A stretch of DNA of 32,122 bases from an uncultured Collinsella sp. (GCA_902462065.1 CABQAK010000029.1:1-32122), one strand, 5' to 3'; positions 16,786-24,838 are shown, counted from the first letter of the stretch. Numbers and translations are program-made. The notes: a model not told the origin generated them from the sequence alone.

Positions 16786-18056
16786 TGAAACAGACCACGA
16801 ACACCGCTGCTACCACGCTCGAGCAGGTTAATGCGATGCCGGCCGCCACTTGGGGTTGGCTCAAGATGAACCAGACCAAGCTTGAGCTTTCGGACGAACT
16901 TGCCGCCGCTCCCGCCGAGGCCGTTGAGGTCGAGGGGCTGGATGAGCAGTTCCGCGGTGCCGCCGACGCCTTCGATGCCGCCATGGACGCCATGGCCGAG
17001 CGCTTCCCCGAGCGCCGCGCCTCCGCCCCTGGTGATGCCGCCGACCGCGCCCGCATCACGCCCGAGACCGAGCTTGACGTGCCCACCACCTCTGTCTACC
17101 AGGCCGGTGCCATCAAGCTCGAAGAGGAGCTCTCCCCTGCTGAAGCCTTCGAGACCGGCATGGGTGAGGCTGCCTACGCCTACTTGGCCGAGCACGCCAC
17201 CAAGCGCATCGTCATCGATGTGCCCGCATACAAGCACGCCACGGTTACCGTGCGCGTGAGCGGTGTCGATGTAGCCGCGACCATCGCCGCCATCGACGTC
17301 GTCGCCCGTCCGCAGGCAACGCTCGACCTGCGCATAGCCCTGGACTCCCCCGTTGCCGGCCAAGGCGTCGTGGGCTCCGCGCTACGCGTGTGCGCCCACG
17401 AGTACGCCACCGTCAACGTGACCTGCACGCAGACGCTCGACGATAGCTGGATCGCGCTCGACGACACCGGCCTGTTCCTGGACGAGGGCGCGCGCGTCAA
17501 CGTGCAGCACACCGTCCTGGGTGCTGGCGCCAGCGCCACCGGCCTTGCCGGCGACCTGCTGGGCGATACCGCCAAGGTGACGATCGATACCGATTACCTG
17601 GGCGCCCGCGAGCAGGTTCGCGACTTTAACTACGAGCTGCGCCACCGCGGCCGCAAGACCGAGTGCGAGATCGACGCCAGCGGCGTGCTGACTGGCACGT
17701 CCAAGAAGGTCTACCGTGGCACCATCGACCTCGTGCACGGCTGCAAGGGCGCAACCGGCACCGAGCGCGAGACGGTGCTTTTGACCAACAAGGGCGTCGA
17801 CAACAAGACCGTTCCCGTCATTCTCTGCGACGAGGACGACGTCGCCGGCAACCACGGCGCCACGATCGGCCACGTCCGCGAAGAGCAGCTGTTCTACCTC
17901 GCCTGCCGTGGCCTTGACCAAAACGCCGCCGAGGACCTGTTCATCCGCGCCAAGCTGGAGGACGCCGCGCTTTCCGCCACCGACAAGCGCACCCGCGCAG
18001 CCGTCGTCCGCTTGGGCAACAACCTGATCGACAACTTTGAAGAGGAGCTCGCATGA
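16785..18056 (+). CDS. sufD: Fe-S cluster assembly protein SufD
   Basis: This 423-residue SufB/SufD-family subunit forms a heterodimer with SufB and contributes to cluster formation and iron entry. The N-terminal 100 residues are divergent and Ala-rich. The conserved beta-helix and C-terminus (VYRGTIDLV, NHGATIG, EEQLFYLACRGL) are clear. The functionally important His of E. coli SufD (H360) corresponds to His357, whereas the nearby Cys358 is Gly here. The order sufC-sufB-sufD differs from the sufBDC order common in other Actinomycetota. Its TGA overlaps the sufS ATG by four bases (ATGA). Confidence 0.93.
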   Translation: MKQTTNTAATTLEQVNAMPAATWGWLKMNQTKLELSDELAAAPAEAVEVEGLDEQFRGAADAFDAAMDAMAERFPERRASAPGDAADRARITPETELDVPTTSVYQAGAIKLEEELSPAEAFETGMGEAAYAYLAEHATKRIVIDVPAYKHATVTVRVSGVDVAATIAAIDVVARPQATLDLRIALDSPVAGQGVVGSALRVCAHEYATVNVTCTQTLDDSWIALDDTGLFLDEGARVNVQHTVLGAGASATGLAGDLLGDTAKVTIDTDYLGAREQVRDFNYELRHRGRKTECEIDASGVLTGTSKKVYRGTIDLVHGCKGATGTERETVLLTNKGVDNKTVPVILCDEDDVAGNHGATIGHVREEQLFYLACRGLDQNAAEDLFIRAKLEDAALSATDKRTRAAVVRLGNNLIDNFEEELA

Positions 18057-19378
18057 TCGACACCGAGCACGTTAAATGCGACACCTGTACCGCCCCCGAG
18101 CCCATGGAGCTCGACGCCAGCGACGAGGCTTCGCGCGGCTGGCCTACCGTAGATATCGAGACCAACCCCTACAAGGGCCAGTTCCCGCTGTTTCAGCAGC
18201 ACCCCGAGATCGCCTTCCTCGATAGCGCCGCCACCGCGCAGCGCCCCGCCTGCGTGCTCGACGCCGAGCGTGACTTCTATCAGCGCATGAACGCCAACCC
18301 CCTGCGCGGCCTGTACTCACTGTCCGTCGAGGCCACCGACGCCATCGCGAAGGTCCGCCAGCAGATCGCCGACCTCATCGGCGCCGCCCAGGCCAACGAG
18401 GTCGTCTTCACCCGCAACACGAGCGAGTCGCTCAACCTGATCGCCAAGAGCTTTGCACCCACGGTGCTCGAGCCCGGTGACGAGGTCGTCATCACCATCA
18501 TGGAGCACCACTCCAACCTAATCCCGTGGCAGCAGGTCTGCCGCGAAACCGGCGCCAAGCTCGTCTACCTCTACCCCACCAAGACCGGCCAGCTCACCAC
18601 CGAGGAGGTTCTTGCCAAGGTTGGTCCCAAGACCAAGATTCTGGCCGTGGGTCAGGTTTCTAACGTGCTGGGCGTCGAGAACCCGGTCAAGAACCTCGGC
18701 AAGCTCGTGCACAAGTACGGCGGCTATCTGGTCGTCGACGGCGCACAGTCACTGCCGCACATGCCGGTCGATGTGGCCGACCTGGGCGCCGACTTCTTTG
18801 CCTTTAGCGCGCACAAGGCCATGGGCCCCATGGGCATCGGCGTGCTGTGGGGAAAGATGGACCTGCTCAACGCCATGCCGCCCATGCTCACCGGCGGCGA
18901 AATGATCGATTCGGTCACCGAGCAGGACGCCGTCTGGGCGCCCGTCCCCGAGAAGTTCGAGGCCGGCACGCAGGACGCCGCCGGCATCTTCGCCACGGGT
19001 GCGGCACTCGACTACCTGGTCAACACCGTGGGTTACGAGAACATCCAGGCCCGCGAGCAGGCACTCGTCCACTACCTGATGGGCGAACTCATGCAGCTCG
19101 ACTTTGTCCAGATCATCGGCTCCATCTATTGGGACAACCACCACGGCGTTGTGAGCTTTAACGTCAAGGGCATCCACCCGCACGACGTCGCGAGCATCAT
19201 GGACATGGACGGCGTCTGCATCCGCGCCGGCCACCACTGCGCGCAGCCGCTGCTTACCTGGCTGGGCGTCGAGAACCTTGCCTGCTGCCGCGCCAGCGTG
19301 GCCTTCTACAACGACAAGGCCGACATCGACAAGTTCATCGCCGGCCTACATCACGTTTGGAGCACGTTCAATGGGTAA
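18053..19378 (+). CDS. sufS: Cysteine desulfurase SufS (class II)
   Basis: This 441-residue PLP enzyme converts L-cysteine to alanine and a protein-bound persulfide, the sulphur source for SufU and SufBCD. PLP Lys255 lies in AFSAHKAMGP, EHHSN (151-155) is the cofactor-contacting segment, and the catalytic Cys396 is in RAGHHCAQP. Compared with the usual 405-415 residues, it has about 30-40 extra N-terminal residues, including a CDTC motif (9-12) that could bind metal or take part in sulphur transfer; this is unproven. The start overlaps the sufD stop by four bases, which fixes it well. The 3' end overlaps sufU by eight bases. Confidence 0.95.
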   Translation: MIDTEHVKCDTCTAPEPMELDASDEASRGWPTVDIETNPYKGQFPLFQQHPEIAFLDSAATAQRPACVLDAERDFYQRMNANPLRGLYSLSVEATDAIAKVRQQIADLIGAAQANEVVFTRNTSESLNLIAKSFAPTVLEPGDEVVITIMEHHSNLIPWQQVCRETGAKLVYLYPTKTGQLTTEEVLAKVGPKTKILAVGQVSNVLGVENPVKNLGKLVHKYGGYLVVDGAQSLPHMPVDVADLGADFFAFSAHKAMGPMGIGVLWGKMDLLNAMPPMLTGGEMIDSVTEQDAVWAPVPEKFEAGTQDAAGIFATGAALDYLVNTVGYENIQAREQALVHYLMGELMQLDFVQIIGSIYWDNHHGVVSFNVKGIHPHDVASIMDMDGVCIRAGHHCAQPLLTWLGVENLACCRASVAFYNDKADIDKFIAGLHHVWSTFNG

Positions 19379-19805
19379 TCTATACACCTCCACAACGTTT
19401 ATGGAGCACAACTCGCACCCCGACTATAAGTACGAGATGGATGCTCCCACGCACGAGCACGACGGCATCAACCCCAGCTGCGGCGACGAGCTCACCTTGC
19501 AGCTGCGCGTCGAGAACGGCGTGATCGAGGAGGCCTCCTTTACCGGCCACGGCTGCGCCATCAGTCAGGCCAGCGCCGACATCATGGCCGACCTCATCAC
19601 CGGCGAGACGGTCGAGGAAGCGCGTCGCTTGGCAGGGCTCTTCCTCGCCATGATCCGCGGCGAACAGCTCTCCGAGGAGGACCTGGAAGATCTGGACGAG
19701 GCCGCCCAGCTCCAGGACATCTCGCACATGCCCGCCCGCGTCAAATGCGCCGAGCTCGCCTGGCGCACCCTCAACGGCATGCTCACGGGACAAAATAATC
19801 AGTAG
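19371..19805 (+). CDS. sufU: SufU, zinc-dependent sulphur acceptor of SufS
   Basis: This 144-residue U-type protein takes persulfide sulphur from SufS. The zinc/sulphur residues are present: Cys37 and Asp39 in CGD, Cys62 in GHGCAIS and Cys126 in VKCAELAW, plus the GEQL-type insert that separates SufU from IscU. The frame is open further upstream inside sufS, but ATG 19371 has GGAG 8 nt before it and gives the usual family length. It overlaps sufS by eight bases. An inverted repeat related to the operators upstream of sufC overlaps its stop codon (19787-19815). Confidence 0.93.
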   Translation: MGNLYTSTTFMEHNSHPDYKYEMDAPTHEHDGINPSCGDELTLQLRVENGVIEEASFTGHGCAISQASADIMADLITGETVEEARRLAGLFLAMIRGEQLSEEDLEDLDEAAQLQDISHMPARVKCAELAWRTLNGMLTGQNNQ

Positions 19806-19815
19806 TATTTGTCCC
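19787..19815. repeat. Third suf-associated palindrome, over the sufU stop codon
   Basis: GGGACAAA (19787-19794) and TTTGTCCC (19808-19815) are perfect 8-bp inverted arms with a 13-nt spacer. The spacer contains AATCAG, as does the reverse complement of 14403-14430 (with ATCAG). The 13-mer TTTGTCCCAAATC is identical at 14380-14392 and 19808-19820. No T-run follows, so this is not a typical terminator by itself. Confidence 0.5.
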
Positions 19816-19833
19816 AAATCTTAAGAAATTTGT

Positions 19834-19872
19834 TGGCCGAATCGCTTGACTAAGAGTGGTTCGGCCATTTTC
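19834..19872. terminator. Bidirectional terminator between sufU and the transposase-like gene
   Basis: TGGCCGAA (19834-19841) and TTCGGCCA (19860-19867) form a perfect 8-bp stem with an 18-nt loop. On the plus strand it is followed by TTTTCT, fitting the end of the suf operon. On the minus strand it follows the stop of the 19872-20681 gene, with a less regular AT-rich tail. Confidence 0.7.
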
Positions 19873-20681
19873 TATTCCGAGAGCTCAGCCTGTGCCTTCA
19901 CCCGCGCATAAGCGCGCACGATACGAGATACGGTACTCTTGCTGATTCCCGTATACCGTTCGACCTCGCGCACCGTGTAGCCGCCATCGTGCAGAGCGAA
20001 AATGATTCTGTCTCGCCGCGAGGGCGCAACAGTCTTGAGTTCGTTGAGCGGCACGCCCAGGCGCTTCGCCAACTTGTCGGCAAAGGCGTGGCGTTCCCAC
20101 TCTGTCTCTTTCATATCGCACAGCGCTGGCTCGCTGCCGTCGGGCGTCGAAAGCGAATAGGCAATAAAGCCCTCGGCAGAAACAAAAAGCTCAAGCACGC
20201 AAGAAGGATCAGAAAATCCCCTCGCGACATCAGCCGCGTCACCGTCGTAAGCGCGCAAATGCTCCGCAAAGCTGCTCCAGGGATAACGCTCGATTAGGCT
20301 AACGCCCGCCTCCTGTGGACCGGCGTGTACGGAGCGAATAGCCTCCATCACCTGCCAGTCGGTATCGAGCGATCGCCGGTCAAAACGGTTCTGGAACAGA
20401 TGGCCTGTGCGCCCCGTGCGTTTATTGAACCGCCGCGCGTACGTCAAAAGCAGCCGGTGCATCGCCGCGCTCATCCTGTCCTCGTAATCTGCAAGCACCA
20501 AATGCACGTGATTGCCCATAAGGCACCAGGCGATAACCGTCACACCCTCCTCGCGGCAGCACTCGCGCATCAGCTCCAAAAACTCCCACCGGTCGTCATC
20601 GCCCTCAAAGATGAGCCGCTTGCCCGTACCGCGGGCACAGACATGGTAAAAGCCGGTAACCGTTCTCCAAACGCGCTGCAT
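19872..20681 (-). CDS. RAYT-like Y1 transposase with C-terminal helix-turn-helix
   Basis: This 269-residue protein belongs to the IS200-like Y1 transposase / REP-associated tyrosine transposase group. The HUH motif is MGNHVHL (His58, His60) and the likely nucleophile is Tyr81 in LTYARRFNKRTGRTGHLFQ. The C-terminal part (about 210-257: PLNELK, then YTVREVERYTGISKSTVSRIV) is a helix-turn-helix resembling those of DnaA- or resolvase-like DNA binders. ATG 20681 is chosen because GGGAG stands 4-5 nt upstream and the domain begins at once; the frame is open to 20894, but that stretch lacks a ribosome binding site. No terminal inverted repeats or target duplication were seen, so it appears to be a single domesticated gene, not an insertion sequence. 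Confidence 0.82.
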   Translation of the reverse strand: MQRVWRTVTGFYHVCARGTGKRLIFEGDDDRWEFLELMRECCREEGVTVIAWCLMGNHVHLVLADYEDRMSAAMHRLLLTYARRFNKRTGRTGHLFQNRFDRRSLDTDWQVMEAIRSVHAGPQEAGVSLIERYPWSSFAEHLRAYDGDAADVARGFSDPSCVLELFVSAEGFIAYSLSTPDGSEPALCDMKETEWERHAFADKLAKRLGVPLNELKTVAPSRRDRIIFALHDGGYTVREVERYTGISKSTVSRIVRAYARVKAQAELSE

Positions 20682-21084
20682 GGCGCTCCCTTCGCCGGGA
20701 TCTGCTTGCCATCCAATACAGCACGATTGAAGCGTGCCATCAAAACATTCACGCAAAACAATACACTCGCGCGGCCAAAGGCAGTAAACAGGCGGCGAAC
20801 GGCACCGTTGCAACAGGTCAACCCCTGCAACGCTTACAAGAGCTGACCAAAAGCTTGCCCAAAACGGACCCCCTCTACGGAAGTTCACGACCATAGAACA
20901 TAGAGTTAAACCGTTTCAATTAAAACTTCCGGACTTCTCGCTACGAAAACTGAGCCGTTCGCCGAATATTCCGTGCATTTCGCGGTATTATAGGGGCTGC
21001 ATGTCATGTCCCTTTCGAAGGGTCGCCCGGCAATCGCCAGCCACGACCCCCAGACGGGACGCCAACACGATAGAGAGGAGAGGC
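20682..21084. other. Divergent intergenic region
   Basis: This region lies between the transposase-like gene and the NifU-like gene. The minus-strand frame continues to 20894 but lacks coding support. TATTAT (20986-20991) is a possible -10 for the gene at 21085, without a clear -35. CCCTT (21010-21014) and AAGGG (21018-21022) make a small hairpin in its leader. GGGGC (20993-20997) and ATGTCCC (21006-21012) resemble half-sites of the suf palindromes but at shorter spacing; I give that little weight. Confidence 0.3.
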
Positions 21085-21819
21085 ATGCAGTACTCACAGG
21101 AAGTGGAGAACATGTGCCCCGTTGCCAAGGGTGCATACCACGGCCCCGCACCCATCCCCGAGGAGGGCAAGTGGGTCCAGGCTAAGGAGATTTCCGACAT
21201 CTCCGGTCTTACGCACGGTGTGGGTTGGTGCGCACCTCAGCAGGGCGCCTGCAAGCTCACGCTGAACGTCAAGGACGGCATCATCGAGGAGGCCCTCGTT
21301 GAGACCATCGGCTGCTCGGGCATGACCCACTCTGCCGCCATGGCTTCCGAGATCCTTCCCGGTAAGACCATCCTCGAGGCCCTCAACACCGACCTCGTCT
21401 GCGACGCCATCAACGTTGCTATGCGCGAGATCTTCCTGCAGATCGTTTACGGCCGCAGCCAGACCGCGTTCTCCGAGGGCGGCCTGCCCGTGGGCGCCTC
21501 CCTCGACGACCTCGGCAAGGGCCTTCGCTCTCAGGTCGGCACCATGTTCGGCACCAAGGCCAAGGGCGCTCGTTACCTCGAGCTCGCTCAGGGCTACGTC
21601 ACCCGCATGGCTCTCAACGACAAGAACGAGATCATCGCATTCGAGTTCCTGAACCTCGGCAAGTTCACCGACGCCGTCAAGGCCGGCAAGACCCCCGAGG
21701 AGGCCATCGCTGGCGCTATGGGCCACTATGGTCAGTGGGAGAACGCTGCCAAGTACATCGACCCGCGCACCGACGAGGAGACTCACTCCGTCGCCAGCGT
21801 GTTCCCGGTTCACGAGTAG
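21085..21819 (+). CDS. NifU/SufU-like scaffold protein of the GGGtGRT pair
   Basis: This 244-residue protein has a U-type iron-sulphur scaffold region. WCAPQQGACKLTL (Cys49, Cys56), ETIGCSGM (Cys77) and LVCDAI (Cys106) sit in the order of the three scaffold cysteines of NifU/IscU. A 120-residue C-terminal region is unlike SufU. Such proteins are usually annotated as Fe-S assembly scaffolds and are found beside GGGtGRT proteins; their client is unknown. ATG 21085 has AGGAG close upstream; the open frame before it lacks a ribosome binding site. Frequent GCT and CGT codons, unlike the GCC/CGC-rich neighbours, suggest high expression. The partner gene starts 18 nt after the stop. Confidence 0.85.
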   Translation: MQYSQEVENMCPVAKGAYHGPAPIPEEGKWVQAKEISDISGLTHGVGWCAPQQGACKLTLNVKDGIIEEALVETIGCSGMTHSAAMASEILPGKTILEALNTDLVCDAINVAMREIFLQIVYGRSQTAFSEGGLPVGASLDDLGKGLRSQVGTMFGTKAKGARYLELAQGYVTRMALNDKNEIIAFEFLNLGKFTDAVKAGKTPEEAIAGAMGHYGQWENAAKYIDPRTDEETHSVASVFPVHE

Positions 21820-21837
21820 AAAGGGAGGGAAATAACT

Positions 21838-22842
21838 ATGACTGTTACGTTCGAAGGTTACGAGCGCCGCGCTGACAAGATCAACAAGTGCCTCGACGAC
21901 AACGGCATCGCCTCCCTCGAGGAAGCTCTGCAGATCTGCACCGACAAGGGCTTCAACCCGCGTGAGATCGTCAACAACACCCAGTCCATCGCCTTCCAGA
22001 ACGCCGAGTGGGCCTACACCCTCGGTTGCGCTCTCGCTGTCAAGCGTGGCGCCAAGTCCGCTTCTGAGGCTGCCGCCATCATCGGCGAGGGCATCCAGGC
22101 CTTCACCGTCCCCGGCTCCGTCGCCGAGGACCGCAAGGTCGGTCTGGGCCACGGCAACCTGGGCGCTATGCTGCTCTCCGACGACACCGAGTGCTTCGCC
22201 TTCCTGGCCGGCCACGAGTCCTTCGCTGCCGCTGAGGGCGCCATCGGCCTGGCTCTGAACGCCAACAAGGCTCGCAAGAAGCCGCTGCGCGTTATCCTCA
22301 ACGGTCTGGGCAAGGACGCCGCCCAGATCATCGCCCGCATCAACGGCTTCACCTATGTGAAGACCCAGTTCGACTACTACACGGGCGAGCTCAAGGTCGT
22401 CGAGACCATCCCCTACTCCGATGGTCCCCGCGCTGCCGTTAACTGCTACGGCTCCGACGACGTCCGCGAGGGCGTTGCCATCATGTGGCACGAGAACGTC
22501 GACATCTCGATCACCGGTAACTCCACCAACCCCACGCGCTTCCAGCACCCCGTCGCTGGCACCTACAAGAAGGAGCGCATCGAGGCTGGCAAGAAGTACT
22601 TCTCCGTCGCTTCTGGTGGCGGCACTGGCCGTACCCTGCACCCGGACAACATGGGCGCCGGCCCTGCCTCTTACGGCATGACCGACACCATGGGCCGTAT
22701 GCACTCCGACGCCCAGTTCGCCGGTTCTTCCTCCGTGCCTGCGCACGTTGACATGATGGGTCTCATCGGCATGGGCAACAACCCCATGGTCGGTGCTACC
22801 GTCGCTTGCGCTGTCGCCGTCGAGGAGGCCCTCAAGGCCTAA
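21838..22842 (+). CDS. GGGtGRT family protein
   Basis: This 334-residue soluble protein carries the family's name-giving motif GGGTGRT at 260-266 (VASGGGTGRTLHPDN). Other Gly-rich stretches are GLGHGNLGA (102-110) and MGAGPASYGM (272-281). The family is of unknown function and restricted mainly to anaerobes. The Gly-rich loops suggest nucleotide or cofactor binding, which is inference. It follows the NifU-like gene by 18 nt with a strong ribosome binding site (GGGAGGG) and shares its distinct codon use. A strong terminator lies directly downstream, so the two genes form a closed two-gene operon. It may receive or carry an Fe-S cluster built on its partner, but few of its cysteines (18, 34, 64, 119, 203, 324) form an obvious motif. 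Confidence 0.88.
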   Translation: MTVTFEGYERRADKINKCLDDNGIASLEEALQICTDKGFNPREIVNNTQSIAFQNAEWAYTLGCALAVKRGAKSASEAAAIIGEGIQAFTVPGSVAEDRKVGLGHGNLGAMLLSDDTECFAFLAGHESFAAAEGAIGLALNANKARKKPLRVILNGLGKDAAQIIARINGFTYVKTQFDYYTGELKVVETIPYSDGPRAAVNCYGSDDVREGVAIMWHENVDISITGNSTNPTRFQHPVAGTYKKERIEAGKKYFSVASGGGTGRTLHPDNMGAGPASYGMTDTMGRMHSDAQFAGSSSVPAHVDMMGLIGMGNNPMVGATVACAVAVEEALKA

Positions 22843-22876
22843 TCGCGCCCGCGCGATGCTCATATAGTCGAGCTTG

Positions 22877-22913
22877 GAGCCGCTACCTTTCGAGGTGGCG
22901 GCTCTTTTTGTTT
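22877..22913 (+). terminator. Rho-independent terminator after the GGGtGRT gene
   Basis: An 11-bp stem with one T:G wobble (22877-22887 with 22894-22904) and a 6-nt loop TTTCGA is followed directly by TTTTTGTTT. This is among the strongest terminators in the window. Confidence 0.9.
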
Positions 22914-23097
22914 ACACTGACGCAGAGTAGCTAATGCCGATATGTCAGTTGCGGCGAAATACGAGATGTGATGAGATGGAGCGTCAGAGCGTCCATGACG
23001 CCCACCTGCCATATTTGCCCTTTACCGATTTGCCGAGTCTTTGCGACCCCATTGCCGATCACCCGTGCGACAATGCGCCGGACGAGAAAGGAATCCG

Positions 23098-24624
23098 ATG
23101 GAATCGACTGATGTACTGGTAATTGGATCTGGCATTGCGGGCCTTTGCGCCGCCATCGAAGCGGCACACACGGGTGCAACCGTCACTGTGGCAAGCGCCG
23201 GCAAGACTATGAGTGGATCGAGCTTCTTCCCCGGAACCTGGGGTCTGGGGCTTATCGGACCCGTTAACGAAGACGACGAACAAGACCTCATCGACACCAT
23301 CCAGACCGTCGGCGGCGGTGTCGCCGACCCCGAGCTTGTCCAGACGTTTGTCCACGGCATTCCCCAGGCAATTGAATGGCTCGAGCAAGACCTGGGCGTT
23401 GAACTCAAGCGTCCGCAAAACGCTGAGAGCGCTCAGCAAAAGCAGTTTATCCCCTGCTTTGACCACAAGACGCGCATGTGGCGCGGCCTCACCCGTAAGC
23501 CCCTTGAGGACGCTCTGACGACCCGGATCGAGTCGCTCGGCATCCGCCTGCTCCCCCACCATGAGCTTATCGACCTTGTTGAGGCCACGGACGGCCGAAT
23601 CACCGGGGCCGTGCTCTACGACCGCACCGAGGAGCACCTCGTGCCCATTGCGGCAAAGGCCACCATCATTGCCGCAGGCGGCACGGGTGGCTTGTTCGAG
23701 CGAAGCCTCACTTCCGCCGACGTGCTCAGCTCCTCGCAGGCCATCGCACTGGCGCACGGCGCGTCCCTTACTAATATAGAGTTCATGCAGATGATGCCCG
23801 GCTTCATCGAGCCCAAGCGCAACCTTGTCTTTAACGAGAAGACCTGGCGCTACGTCACATTTGACCAACCGGTCGATATTGCCGACGAAAAGCTGGACGA
23901 TCTGCTTGAGCAGCGATCCGGATATGGCCCCTTCACGTCGCGCTTGGTCTCCCGCGCAATCGACCTTGCCATCGATCAAGCGGGTGCTGAAGGCCTGGCG
24001 CTCCACTACGACTTCCCTCGCGAAGATGTCCCAGAGTTTGTGCAGACCTTTGCCACCTGGCTGCAAGACGAGCACGGCATCGCCCCGACTGACGAGATGC
24101 GCGTTGCGATGTATGCCCACGCCGCTAACGGCGGCATCAAGATCGATAAGACCGCGCACACGGGCGTTGAGGGCCTCTACGCTTGCGGCGAGGCGACAGG
24201 CGGCATGCACGGCGCCGACCGCATTGGTGGCTTGTCAAGCGCCAACGGCATCGTATTCGGACGCATCGCAGGCGCATCGGCAGCCCTTGCAGCGCAAAAA
24301 GAGCCTGAGGCAGCCCTGAAGGCGGATATCGCCCTCCCCCAGTACGGCATAGCCGCAACAGATGCCGAACGCCTGACACACGGCCTTAAGCACACGATGA
24401 GCACCTATTGCATGATCAACCGCACCGAGACGGGCCTATCCGAGGCACTACACGAGCTTGAGGGCTTAAAGACGGAGGCAACGACCTTGAGCACACAGAA
24501 AGCCCAGGACAGCGAAGTCGCAGCCCTCGCCCGCCTGCAATCGCAGATTCAACTAGCACAGGAAATGATCAAAGCCATGCGTAAGCGAACCGAAAGTCTC
24601 GGATCACACTATCGAGCAGACTAA
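23098..24624 (+). CDS. FAD-dependent oxidoreductase of the NadB/FrdA/SdhA family
   Basis: This 508-residue flavoprotein has the N-terminal dinucleotide fold VLVIGSGIAGLCAAIEA (GxGxxG at 10-15) and IIAAGGTGGLF (190-200). The C-terminal FAD motif is YACGEATGGMHGADRIGGLS (361-380) followed by NGIVFGRIAG. This is the layout of L-aspartate oxidase and fumarate reductase flavoprotein subunits. A helical tail follows (about 450-500). NadB would give iminoaspartate for NAD synthesis, but no nadA or nadC is adjacent, and coriobacteria encode many paralogous FAD reductases, so the substrate remains open. No Tat signal or heme motif is present, so it is probably cytoplasmic. ATG 23098 has GAAAGGA 6 nt upstream; the open frame before it has no ribosome binding site. 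Confidence 0.82.
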   Translation: MESTDVLVIGSGIAGLCAAIEAAHTGATVTVASAGKTMSGSSFFPGTWGLGLIGPVNEDDEQDLIDTIQTVGGGVADPELVQTFVHGIPQAIEWLEQDLGVELKRPQNAESAQQKQFIPCFDHKTRMWRGLTRKPLEDALTTRIESLGIRLLPHHELIDLVEATDGRITGAVLYDRTEEHLVPIAAKATIIAAGGTGGLFERSLTSADVLSSSQAIALAHGASLTNIEFMQMMPGFIEPKRNLVFNEKTWRYVTFDQPVDIADEKLDDLLEQRSGYGPFTSRLVSRAIDLAIDQAGAEGLALHYDFPREDVPEFVQTFATWLQDEHGIAPTDEMRVAMYAHAANGGIKIDKTAHTGVEGLYACGEATGGMHGADRIGGLSSANGIVFGRIAGASAALAAQKEPEAALKADIALPQYGIAATDAERLTHGLKHTMSTYCMINRTETGLSEALHELEGLKTEATTLSTQKAQDSEVAALARLQSQIQLAQEMIKAMRKRTESLGSHYRAD

Positions 24625-24798
24625 ATCGATTCTCACTTTGAGTTTGATCACAACTTTTCAACATGCATCGAGCCCTGTGAGCATGATTCCTCTAAGGAGA
24701 ACACGCCTACGGGGCTTTAGCCGTGTTTTCCTAAGGGAATCACGGTGCAGATTTCTCAGCTCCGCGCCCTTTCGGGTTCGACCCCATGCGAAGTTAAC

Positions 24799-24829
24799 AA
24801 AAAAGCGACCAGCCTAAGCCAGTCGCTTT
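24799..24829 (-). terminator. Duplicate terminator in repeat copy 1
   Basis: AAAGCGAC (24802-24809) pairs with GTCGCTTT (24822-24829). On the minus strand TTTTTT follows. It duplicates the tRNA operon terminator and may act as a back-up stop. Confidence 0.65.
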
Positions 24830-24838
24830 AACATACTT

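Noticed and set aside
20993..21012. GGGGC...ATGTCCC as a fourth suf-type operator
   Set aside because: Only the outer half-sites match and the spacing is 8 nt shorter than in the suf palindromes; could be chance.
21094..22863. 589-codon open frame on the minus strand
   Set aside because: It lies opposite the NifU-like and GGGtGRT genes, which have clear motifs and ribosome binding sites. The antisense frame is a result of GC-rich third positions, with Val/Gly/Leu-rich composition.
22934..23122. Small open frame upstream of the flavoprotein gene
   Set aside because: It overlaps the true start region of 23098-24624, has no ribosome binding site and no family resemblance.
24695..24732. Hairpin after the flavoprotein gene considered as its terminator
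   Set aside because: The stem is fair (11 bp, one G:T) but no T-run follows it on either strand; left as an unexplained structure.
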